Made by a program: the position numbers and the translations under genes. DNA of 6,990 nt from Vulcanimicrobiota bacterium (GTDB lineage: Bacteria > Vulcanimicrobiota > Vulcanimicrobiia > Vulcanimicrobiales > Vulcanimicrobiaceae), in the NCBI GenBank assembly GCA_030040695.1, contig JASHTE010000149.1, positions 1-6,990 on the forward strand, written 5' to 3'. How positions within the stretch are numbered: position 1 is the stretch's first letter; every line of letters starts with the position of its first letter. The notes beneath the pieces are model-generated. The model saw nothing but the letters and a program-made list of their open reading frames with translations. It made no database searches and was not told where the DNA came from. This document shows, piece after piece, positions 1 to 6,218 of this stretch.

Positions 1-328
1 CGACCCGAGCGCGCCGGCATCGCTCTCGCCCTCAGTCCTTCAGGCGCTGTTGCGCGACGAGCTCGGGTTCGGCGGCGTCTGCTTCACGGACTGTCTGGAG
101 ATGGGCGCCGTGGCGCAGAGCATCGGCAGCGTCGATGCCGGCTTGCGCGCGCTGCGCGCCGGAGCGGACGGACTGCTCGTAAGCCATCAACCGCAACTCG
201 CGGCTGCGATTGCCGAACGCATCGCGCGCGCCGTCGAAGAGAACGAGCTCTCGCGCGAGCGTCTCGACGAAGCTGCGCAGCGCATGCACTCGCTGCGCGA
301 GCTCCTCCAACCGCCGCTTCCGCTGTGA
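1..328 (+). CDS. nagZ: Beta-N-acetylglucosaminidase NagZ (GH3), C-terminal part, 5' end outside window
   Basis: The reading frame is open from the left edge (first full codon at 2) to TGA at 326-328, giving the last ~108 residues of a glycoside hydrolase family 3 enzyme. NagZ removes the non-reducing GlcNAc from muropeptides (GlcNAc-MurNAc or GlcNAc-anhydroMurNAc, with or without peptide). Seen directly: a PASLSP segment, then LLRDELGFGGVCFTDCLEMGA, the family signature around the catalytic nucleophile; the predicted nucleophile Asp is encoded at 89-91. After it come the usual GLRALRAGADGLLVSH strand/helix and a helical tail with the ENELSRERLDEAAQRMHSL pattern typical of the barrel end. The protein stops about 80 residues after the nucleophile, so it lacks the second C-terminal domain of Bacillus NagZ and resembles the single-domain Gram-negative form. 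Signal peptide and catalytic His loop lie outside the window, so location cannot be judged. It overlaps the next gene by 4 bases (GTGA). Confidence 0.93.
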   Translation, partial: DPSAPASLSPSVLQALLRDELGFGGVCFTDCLEMGAVAQSIGSVDAGLRALRAGADGLLVSHQPQLAAAIAERIARAVEENELSRERLDEAAQRMHSLRELLQPPLPL

Positions 329-1326
329 ACGCAGCGTACGGCACGGTAGACGCGCTGCTCCGTGAGGCAACCGGACGCGTCTTCACGGGGGCCGTAGCGC
401 GCATCGAGTGCGGCGGGCACGTTGTCTTCGAGAACGCTTACGGCGTCACACGGTTGGATGTGGCGCAACGGCCGGTCTACGTCGACACCCGCTTCGACCT
501 TGCTTCGCTAACGAAGCTCTTCGTCGCGACCCTCGCACTGTACGCCGTGGCGCGCCGCAGGCTCGCGCTCGACGAAGAGCTTGCCCGCGGCATCACTCCG
601 CGAATGCTGCTGGCGCACGACTCGGGGATGGATTCCGGAGCGGACTACCGCGTGCTGCTCGATCAAAACGTCGAGGAGTTTGCGCTTACCCTGCCGCTCG
701 TCGCGAAACCCGGCGAGCATGTCATTTACAGCGATCTCGGTTTCATCGCGCTCGGCGCACTGCTCGAACTTCGTGCGGGGGAATCGCTCGCCTCGCTCGT
801 GCGCGTCTTCGGTTCCTCATCGCTCGGCTTCCGGCCGCGCGGCGAGGAACGCTCCATGATTCCGGCAACCGAAGACGACGGTTGGAGGGGACGCGTGCAG
901 GGCGTCGTGCATGACGAAAAAGCCTATCTGATGGGCGGTGTCGCCGGGCACGCTGGTCTCTTCGGAACCGCCGCGGACGTTGCGCATCTTACCGAGATTT
1001 ATCTGGGATCGCTCTGCGGCCGCGAACATCATGAACTGCCTCTCGAGCTCGTGAGCGAGGCGACGCAAGAGCAAGCGTCGGATCCCGTGTTGAGGCGCGG
1101 CCTCGGCTGGGCGCTAAAGACGAACGACGAGAACTCGTGTGGTCCGCTCTTCTCGCGCGAGAGCTTTGGACACACGGGCTTCGTCGGCACGTGCGTGTGG
1201 GCCGATCCGCACCGCGACCTCCAAGGAGTGCTCCTGACGAATAGCGTCTACTTCGGAAGGAGCGACACGCGAGATTTCCGCGCCGCTTTCTACGGAGCGG
1301 CCGCGCAAGCCTCAGGGAGGGCATGA
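325..1326 (+). CDS. Serine hydrolase of the beta-lactamase/AmiE (YbbE) type, probable N-acetylmuramyl-L-alanine amidase
   Basis: 333 residues with the three active-site motifs of class C beta-lactamase-like serine hydrolases: S61-L-T-K64 (nucleophile Ser and general-base Lys), Y135-S-D137 (the YxN position, here YSD), and H283-T-G285 (the KTG position). LLAHDSGM (95-102) and GGVAGHAGLFGTAADVA (204-220) are also typical of the family. In Bacillus subtilis the relative AmiE (YbbE), encoded beside nagZ and murQ, cleaves the MurNAc-L-Ala bond. The same neighbours here (nagZ before, anmK and murQ after) make that activity the best inference, probably on anhydroMurNAc-peptides. The N-terminus (MNAAYGTVDALL) has no charged-plus-hydrophobic signal peptide, so a cytoplasmic enzyme is likely. 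The GTG start at 325 overlaps the nagZ stop and has no clear ribosome binding site, which suggests translational coupling. A D-aminopeptidase, esterase or generic penicillin-binding-like hydrolase remains possible; an antibiotic-resistance beta-lactamase is unlikely. Confidence 0.85.
   Translation: MNAAYGTVDALLREATGRVFTGAVARIECGGHVVFENAYGVTRLDVAQRPVYVDTRFDLASLTKLFVATLALYAVARRRLALDEELARGITPRMLLAHDSGMDSGADYRVLLDQNVEEFALTLPLVAKPGEHVIYSDLGFIALGALLELRAGESLASLVRVFGSSSLGFRPRGEERSMIPATEDDGWRGRVQGVVHDEKAYLMGGVAGHAGLFGTAADVAHLTEIYLGSLCGREHHELPLELVSEATQEQASDPVLRRGLGWALKTNDENSCGPLFSRESFGHTGFVGTCVWADPHRDLQGVLLTNSVYFGRSDTRDFRAAFYGAAAQASGRA
1314..1320 (+). promoter_or_regulatory. Ribosome binding site of anmK
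   Basis: AGGGAGG lies 10 bases before the GTG at 1331 and inside the end of the serine-hydrolase gene. It supports GTG 1331 as the start. The ATG at 1323 opens only a two-codon extension in that frame before a stop (ATG AGG CAG TGA) and is not a gene start. Confidence 0.6.
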
Positions 1327-1330
1327 GGCA

Positions 1331-2473
1331 GTGATCGCCGTCGGCCTCATGAGCGGAACATCGCTGGACGGCATCGATGCGGCGCTCGTCGAGCTCATGC
1401 CGCGCGACGACGGCTACGCAATCGAGCTTCTCCGCTTTCAGACACTGCCGTTTGAGCGCGAGCTGGCGGAGGAACTCGTCGTCGTTCTGCCTCCACGACA
1501 CGGCAGCGTGGAAGAGGTTGCGCGTTTGCACCATCGTCTCGGTCAAGCCTTCGCATCGGCGGCATGCAGCGTCCTGGACGGCGAGCGTGTGGACTACGTC
1601 GCTTCGCACGGTCAGACGATCTTTCACGACGGTGAGAGCTGCGTCACCCTGCAGATCGGCGATGCCTTCGTCATTCGCGAGGCGGTGGGGGCGACCGTCT
1701 GTTATGATTTCCGCAGCGCCGACTGCGCTGCCGGCGGAACGGGCGCGCCACTCGTGCCGTTCGTCGACGCCCTGCTCTTCGGTGCCCGGCGTGAGAATCG
1801 CATTGCGGTCAACATCGGGGGCATCGCAAATCTCACGCTCTTACCGAAAGGCGGCGCAGTGGCGAGCGCGTTCGACGCTGGTCCGGGGAACATGCTGATC
1901 GATCTGTTCATCGCGCAGCGGACGGATGGCGCCGAGCGCTTCGATCGCGACGGCGCATGTGCCGCGCGAGGTACGGTCCACGAACCACTGCTCGAGCGAA
2001 TGCTCGCGGATCCGTATTTCGCCGCACCGCCACCGAAGAGCACCGGGCGAGAGCGGTTCGGTGCGCAGTTCTTAGCGGCCCATCCGGGAGTTGAGGCGTT
2101 GGGCCTCGATGACGGACTCGCGACGCTCACCGAGGTCACCGCCGCCGTGCTTGCCCGCGCGATCGAACACTCGGGGCTGGAGCATCCGCACGTTATCCTC
2201 TCCGGCGGCGGAGCGCACAACCGCACATTGATAACGCGTCTGCAGGCACGGCTCCCGGACGCGAACGTCGAACGATCCGATGCGATGGGAGTTCCGGCCG
2301 ATGCAAAGGAGGCGATGGCGTTCGCCGTTCTCGGCTATGAAACGTTGCGCGAACGTGTCGCAAACGTGCCGCGCGTAACCGGCGCGCGTCGCGGCGTTCC
2401 GCTCGGCGCCATCGCGCCGTACGAGCTGAAGGCGCTGCTCCAAAAGGTGCAGCGGGAGCTCTCGCCGGCATGA
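1331..2473 (+). CDS. anmK: Anhydro-N-acetylmuramic acid kinase AnmK
   Basis: 380 residues, close to the usual ~370 of the family. AnmK uses ATP and water to open the 1,6-anhydro ring of anhydroMurNAc and phosphorylate it, giving MurNAc-6-phosphate, the substrate of MurQ encoded next. Seen in order: the N-terminal ATP-binding signature GLMSGTSLDGID (5-16), ASHGQTIFHDG (91-101), the CAAGGTGAPLVPF segment (132-144), NIGGIANLT (161-169), FDAGPGN (181-187) carrying the expected catalytic base D182, PPKSTGRERF (234-243), the second nucleotide-binding loop LSGGGAHN (290-297), and a C-terminal PADAKEAMAFAVLG (322-335). All signatures are intact apart from Thr in GGTGAP, where Gln is usual. It starts with GTG 4 bases after the serine-hydrolase stop, with a good ribosome binding site, and its end overlaps murQ by 4 bases (ATGA). 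Cytoplasmic, no signal peptide. Confidence 0.97.
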   Translation: MIAVGLMSGTSLDGIDAALVELMPRDDGYAIELLRFQTLPFERELAEELVVVLPPRHGSVEEVARLHHRLGQAFASAACSVLDGERVDYVASHGQTIFHDGESCVTLQIGDAFVIREAVGATVCYDFRSADCAAGGTGAPLVPFVDALLFGARRENRIAVNIGGIANLTLLPKGGAVASAFDAGPGNMLIDLFIAQRTDGAERFDRDGACAARGTVHEPLLERMLADPYFAAPPPKSTGRERFGAQFLAAHPGVEALGLDDGLATLTEVTAAVLARAIEHSGLEHPHVILSGGGAHNRTLITRLQARLPDANVERSDAMGVPADAKEAMAFAVLGYETLRERVANVPRVTGARRGVPLGAIAPYELKALLQKVQRELSPA

Positions 2474-3351
2474 GTCGTGGCCTCCCCGATACCGAAGCGA
2501 TAGCCGAGTCTGGTAGCGACCTCGACCGCCTCTCTCCCGATGCGCTTGTCTCCCGGCTCGTCGAAGCGCAGCGCGACGTTGTGGACGCCGTATATGCCGA
2601 GCGTGAAACGATCGCTCGCGTCGTCGAGGAGATTGCAAGGCGACTGGAGCGCGGCGGACGCCTTCACTACGTTGGGGCGGGGACGAGTGGGAGGCTCGCA
2701 ACACTCGATGCGGCGGAGATGGTGCCGACGTTCGGCATCGAGCCCGAGCTGATTCACGCCCACATCGCGGGCGGAGCGAGTGCACTCGTACGTGCAGTCG
2801 AAGGAGCGGAGGACGATCCCGCAGAGGGCGGAGAGGCGATGGGCGACGTGACGGCAGACGACGCCGTGCTCGCGATTTCCGCAAGCGGAGGCGCGCCGTT
2901 CGTCATCGGCGCGCTCGCGGCGGCCCGCGAGCGTGGCGCCTTCACGGCCGCAATCGTCAATAGCGAGGCGGCGCCTCTCGCCGACGCGGCGGAACGCGTC
3001 ATTCTCTTGCGCACCGGCGCGGAGCCGATCGCGGGCTCGACGCGCATGCGTGCCGGAACCGCACAGAAGATCGCGCTGAACACGATCTCGACCGCGACGA
3101 TGGTGTTGCTCGGGAAGGTCTACGAGAATCTGATGATCGACGTCGTCGCGACGAACCGCAAGCTTCGCGCGCGCGCATGCAGGCTCGTGCAGCGGCTTAC
3201 CGGAGTCGATGAGGCCCGGGCTGCCGAGTTGCTGAGAGCCGCCGGCGGCAGGGTGAAGTGCGCGATCGTCATGCAGAGGCGCGGCGTCGATGCGGAGCAA
3301 GCACGAGCCCTCCTCGATCATCGGCATGGCCACCTGCGAGATTTGATGTGA
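2470..3351 (+). CDS. murQ: N-acetylmuramic acid 6-phosphate etherase MurQ
   Basis: 293 residues, the normal length for MurQ, a SIS-fold cytoplasmic enzyme that splits the lactyl ether of MurNAc-6-phosphate to GlcNAc-6-phosphate and D-lactate. Seen: the N-terminal TEAIAESGSDLDRLSPDAL region, the phosphosugar-binding GGRLHYVGAGTSGRLATLDAAE (62-83) ending in the catalytic E83, IAGGASALVRAVEGAEDD (99-116) with the second catalytic acid E114, the SIS loop AISASGGAPFV (135-145), then IAGSTRMRAGTAQKIALN (187-204) and ENLMIDVVATNRKLRARA (219-236). The SIS loop departs from the usual SASGRTPYV: Arg and Thr are replaced by Gly141 and Ala142. A C-terminal helical segment (about 245-290) is consistent with the UBA-like helices of the family. 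The ATG overlaps the anmK stop (ATGA); a weak GGGAG at 2454-2458 lies 11 bases upstream. Its own TGA overlaps the ATG of the next gene by one base. Confidence 0.97.
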   Translation: MSRGLPDTEAIAESGSDLDRLSPDALVSRLVEAQRDVVDAVYAERETIARVVEEIARRLERGGRLHYVGAGTSGRLATLDAAEMVPTFGIEPELIHAHIAGGASALVRAVEGAEDDPAEGGEAMGDVTADDAVLAISASGGAPFVIGALAAARERGAFTAAIVNSEAAPLADAAERVILLRTGAEPIAGSTRMRAGTAQKIALNTISTATMVLLGKVYENLMIDVVATNRKLRARACRLVQRLTGVDEARAAELLRAAGGRVKCAIVMQRRGVDAEQARALLDHRHGHLRDLM

Positions 3352-4883
3352 TGCTCGCCTCTGCGCTTCTCGCGACGATCGTCTTCGTTCCGATGGATGA
3401 TCGCCCGGTTACGCTGCAGCTTCCCGTGCTTCTCGGACGCATTGCCGGGCGTAGCGTCGTGACGCCGCCTCGGCAGACTCTCGGCCACTACCTACAATCC
3501 GGCTCTCCGGATGCGATTATTGCGTGGCTGAACGCGCACGCGCCGCCGAATGCGAGCGACCTCGTGCTCTCGACCGACATGCTCGAGTACGGCGGTCTCT
3601 TGCCCTCGCGCACTCCGGAGGCGAGCTATGCAACGGCGGCAATGCGCACGCGCGAGTTCGCGTTGCTCCGCGCTGAGTACCCGCGCGCGTGGATCGCCGC
3701 CTTCGGCACGGTAATGCGGCTCGCGCCAACCGGCATCCCGGCGATTGGGCCCGGCTCGACCTACTTCGCCTCCGGCGCCACCTGGCAGTATCTGTGGGAG
3801 TACGCGAACCTGCATGACCCGCTCTTGCCGAGTGAGGAGGCGCGGGCGGCGCAGCTCCGCACGCTCGCGGGGCCCGCGTTCGACGATTACATTGCCGACC
3901 GCAGCCGCGATCTTGCGATCGATCGCTTTCTCGTACAGCTTGCTGCCCCTGGCGGTCCGATCGATCGTCTCGTTCTCGGCCAAGATGACGCCGGGCCGGT
4001 TGGTATCGACGTTCCCGATCGCGAGACGCTTGAGAGCGACGTCGCGAGGCTCGGCGCGCAGGAGCGCGTCTCGATCGAACCCGGCGCCGATGAGCTCGGC
4101 ATGGCGCTCGTCGCGCACGCGCTCGCTCGTGGTGCCAATTGGCAGCCGCGCATCGCGGTGCGCTACTCAGCGCCCGACGGAGCGAGCGCACAGGATCCGC
4201 TCGAGTATGGCCCGATCTCGGTCGCGATCGGCCATCTGATCGTACTCTGCGGCGGGATCGAGGACGAAGTTAACCCGCAAATCGTACTGTTCGTGCGCGT
4301 GCCGGGAACGAACGCGGCCCACGACGATGCCTTTATCGCCGCCATGCAGTCGGAGGAAGGGGCTGGGCGCTCCGTTGCGCTCGCCGATCTTACCTACCTC
4401 GAAGGAGGCGGCGATCCGGGGTACGCGGTGCAGGGTGCCTTCGCACAGCGGATCCTCGCCGACGGCGTCGCCACACACCTCGACGCCTACGCCTCGTGGA
4501 ACACGAACGCAAACACTGTGGGAACCGCGCTCGCCGAGGCAGTCGCCGCGGGAGCGGGCCGGCGCACCGGGACGTACGACGATCTCGCACATCGTGAGTT
4601 CACGTTCATGCGCTTCGTCGACGATTATGCCTACCATGTGGACGTTCGCCCACTCCTCAACGCGCAGCTGACCGCGCGCGGAGTCGACCACATGATCTTG
4701 CTGCCGCCCGACGATGCCGCGGTCGCGTCAGAGAACCGCGCGCTGCTCTGGAATGGCGCGCAAAGCATCTTGGCGCAGCTGTACCCGAATTATCATATCG
4801 CCGCGATGCAGATAACGCTTCCTTGGGATCGAACATTCGAGACCCAGATCGACGTAGGCATCGCCCCGAATCTTAGGGAATAA
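3351..4883 (+). CDS. DUF4127-family protein, unknown activity, in the peptidoglycan-recycling operon
   Basis: 510 residues from the ATG at 3351, recognised as DUF4127 by its pattern of motifs; no biochemical activity is known to me. Seen in order: a first strand running into VFVPMDDRPV (11-20), LSTDMLEYGGLLPSR (73-87), LGQDDAGPVGID (209-220), PGADELGMALVAHAL (244-258), a hydrophobic strand IVLFVRVPG (311-319), DAYASWNTNANTVGTALA (378-395), RFVDDYAYHVDVR (421-433) and a C-terminal LPWDRTFE (490-497). The Asp, Glu, Asn and His residues in these motifs look like an active site of hydrolase type, which is inference. The start forms TGATG with the murQ stop; no strong ribosome binding site is seen, so coupling is likely (GTG at 3348 is an alternative one codon earlier). 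LASALLATIVFV near the N-terminus is hydrophobic but lacks a basic n-region and runs straight into the first motif, so a signal peptide is doubtful. Operon position suggests a role with muropeptide-derived sugars or peptides. Confidence 0.85.
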   Translation: MLASALLATIVFVPMDDRPVTLQLPVLLGRIAGRSVVTPPRQTLGHYLQSGSPDAIIAWLNAHAPPNASDLVLSTDMLEYGGLLPSRTPEASYATAAMRTREFALLRAEYPRAWIAAFGTVMRLAPTGIPAIGPGSTYFASGATWQYLWEYANLHDPLLPSEEARAAQLRTLAGPAFDDYIADRSRDLAIDRFLVQLAAPGGPIDRLVLGQDDAGPVGIDVPDRETLESDVARLGAQERVSIEPGADELGMALVAHALARGANWQPRIAVRYSAPDGASAQDPLEYGPISVAIGHLIVLCGGIEDEVNPQIVLFVRVPGTNAAHDDAFIAAMQSEEGAGRSVALADLTYLEGGGDPGYAVQGAFAQRILADGVATHLDAYASWNTNANTVGTALAEAVAAGAGRRTGTYDDLAHREFTFMRFVDDYAYHVDVRPLLNAQLTARGVDHMILLPPDDAAVASENRALLWNGAQSILAQLYPNYHIAAMQITLPWDRTFETQIDVGIAPNLRE

Positions 4884-4888
4884 GGGAG
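4882..4888 (+). promoter_or_regulatory. Ribosome binding site of the desaturase gene
   Basis: AAGGGAG begins inside the TAA stop of the DUF4127 gene and ends 5 bases before the ATG at 4894. It is the strongest initiation signal of the rightward genes and fixes that start. It implies that the desaturase is translated independently although it probably shares the upstream transcript. Confidence 0.75.
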
Positions 4889-4893
4889 CGTCC

Positions 4894-5784
4894 ATGCAAA
4901 TCGCAAAGCACGTTCCTTGGCTGCGTCGTCCGAACTGGGCAAACCGCGCGGCCCTCATCGCCATTCACGTTTGCGCGCTCGCGGCACTCTTGCCGCAGTT
5001 CTTCTCGTGGTCGGCGCTGATCGTCGCCGTCGTCCTGACGTATCTCACGGGCGCGCTCGGCGTGACGCTCGGTTACCATCGGACGCTCACGCACCGCTCG
5101 CTGCGCTTGCGCTGGGGGCTCGAGTACGTCGTTGCAACGCTCGGAACCCTAGCGATGCAGGGTGCTCCGATCGAGTGGGTGGCGACGCATCGTGTGCACC
5201 ACGCGCACTCGGATCACGCCGGCGACCCGCACACGACGCGTCATGGCCTCGGCTGGGCCCATGTGAAGTGGCTTCTCTTCAAGAACAAGTACGTGCCGTC
5301 GCGACTGGAGCGGGCGCGCCACTGCCCGGATCTCGTTTCCGACCCCTACTACCGTGCGCTCACGTACCTTGCGGTTCCGCTTCAGATCGCGCTCGGGCTT
5401 GTGCTCTTTGCGATCGGCGGCTGGCCGTGGGTGGTTTGGGGCGTCTTCGTGCGCCTCGTCTTCACCTACCACTCGACGTGGTTCGTCAACAGTGCCTCGC
5501 ATTGGGCCGGGTATCGCACCTTCAAAACGCACGATCGGTCCACGAACTCGTGGTGGGTCGCGCTCATGTCATTTGGTGAGGGCTGGCACAACAACCACCA
5601 TGCCTTCCCGTTCTCTGCGCGCCACGGTCTCGCGTGGTTCGAGATCGATGTGACGTGGTGGCACATCAAGCTCTTGCGGATGCTTCGTCTCGCCGACAGC
5701 GTTCGCGTTCCGACGAAGGCGATGATCGAGCGCTTCGCCGTTCGGCCGCTGTTCGTTCGCAAAGCCGTCAGAACGATCCGTTAA
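4894..5784 (+). CDS. Membrane fatty-acid desaturase, acyl-CoA delta-9 (stearoyl-CoA desaturase-like) type
   Basis: 296 residues, normal for bacterial delta-9 desaturases (DesC-like). The enzyme is an integral membrane di-iron protein that introduces a cis double bond into a saturated acyl chain using O2 and an electron donor, tuning membrane fluidity. The three histidine boxes are complete: H62-RTLT-H67 (HxxxxH), H99-RV-H102-H103 (HRxHH, followed by AHSDHAGDPH), and W231-H232-NN-H235-H236 (HNxHH). An additional N199-SASH203 matches the extra iron-ligand region of stearoyl-CoA desaturases. Hydrophobic spans near 19-36, 39-57, 157-175 and 177-192 fit the four-helix topology, with the boxes on the cytoplasmic side. 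No fused cytochrome b5 or ferredoxin domain is present and no electron donor is encoded in the window. It follows the DUF4127 stop by 10 bases and its stop overlaps that of the convergent epimerase gene. Acyl-CoA versus acyl-lipid substrate and the exact double-bond position cannot be settled from sequence alone. Confidence 0.94.
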   Translation: MQIAKHVPWLRRPNWANRAALIAIHVCALAALLPQFFSWSALIVAVVLTYLTGALGVTLGYHRTLTHRSLRLRWGLEYVVATLGTLAMQGAPIEWVATHRVHHAHSDHAGDPHTTRHGLGWAHVKWLLFKNKYVPSRLERARHCPDLVSDPYYRALTYLAVPLQIALGLVLFAIGGWPWVVWGVFVRLVFTYHSTWFVNSASHWAGYRTFKTHDRSTNSWWVALMSFGEGWHNNHHAFPFSARHGLAWFEIDVTWWHIKLLRMLRLADSVRVPTKAMIERFAVRPLFVRKAVRTIR

Positions 5785-6218
5785 AGCCCCTCGGCAGCGC
5801 GAAGTGTCGTCGAGGCGGGCTCGCAGAGCTCGATGAGCACGCCGCCGGTGGATTTCGGGTGTAGAAAGGCGATGCGGTTGCCGTGCGCGCCGCTGCGCGG
5901 GTGCTCGTCGATGAGGCGGATGCCTTGCGCTTTGAGCTTCGCGAGCGTGGCTTCCAGATTCTGGACGCGATACGCGGTGTGATGCAGCTTCATCGCTGAC
6001 TCGCCGCGGTAACGCGCAACCGGAGACGTGGGATCGAGAGGAAGGAGAAGCTCGATTACCGACGTGCCGGCGCGCAAGCCGATTGCCTCGACCCCTTGAT
6101 CTTCGATCCTCTCGCGATAGATTTCTTCGAATCCGAGCTTTCTCGTGTAGAGATCGAGCGCTGCGTCCACGTCGGCGACGACGATCGCGACGTGATCGAT
6201 CGCCCACGATCCGTTCAC
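5781..6218 (-). CDS. mce: Methylmalonyl-CoA epimerase
   Basis: 145 residues, a single VOC/glyoxalase-superfamily protein of two beta-alpha-beta-beta-beta modules. It interconverts (S)- and (R)-methylmalonyl-CoA, linking propionyl-CoA carboxylase to methylmalonyl-CoA mutase. Seen: AIDHVAIVVADVDAALDLY (6-24) with likely metal ligand H9, the EDQGVEAIGLRAG segment (39-51), VIELLLP (54-60) with E56 at a ligand position, KLHHTAYRV (77-85) with H79/H80, and the hallmark RSGAHGNRIAFLHPKSTGG (108-126) followed by VLIEL, where E130 is the fourth ligand. These signatures distinguish it from generic glyoxalases. The GTG start at 6218 overlaps the mutase stop (GTGA) and has an excellent ribosome binding site. 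Its TAA is formed from the same TTAA that ends the desaturase gene on the other strand. The upstream mutase confirms the assignment. Confidence 0.95.
   Translation of the reverse strand: MNGSWAIDHVAIVVADVDAALDLYTRKLGFEEIYRERIEDQGVEAIGLRAGTSVIELLLPLDPTSPVARYRGESAMKLHHTAYRVQNLEATLAKLKAQGIRLIDEHPRSGAHGNRIAFLHPKSTGGVLIELCEPASTTLRAAEGL

Noticed and set aside
325..1326. Beta-lactamase antibiotic-resistance gene
   Set aside because: The SxxK/YxD/HTG pattern is shared by many serine hydrolases; the GGVAGHAGLFGT segment and the nagZ/anmK/murQ neighbours point to a muropeptide amidase.
2335..3333. A 332-codon open frame antisense to murQ
   Set aside because: It is entirely opposite anmK and murQ, which have clear family motifs; its translation is Arg/Ala/His-rich and unrecognisable.
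3258..3350. Upstream ATG at 3258 as start of the DUF4127 protein
   Set aside because: It would overlap murQ by 94 bases and add 31 Arg/Pro/Ser-rich residues unlike the family. The ATG at 3351 in a TGATG junction places the first conserved strand near the N-terminus.
3915..3926. Perfect palindrome GCGATCGATCGC
   Set aside because: It lies inside the DUF4127 coding sequence and encodes part of LAIDRF. GATC/CGATCG-rich words recur across the window as ordinary codon usage, with no arrangement suggesting a binding site.
5789..5815. CCTCG/CGAGG inverted repeat just after the desaturase stop as a terminator
   Set aside because: The stem is only 5 base pairs with a loop of about 17 bases, has no following T-run and lies in the epimerase coding sequence.
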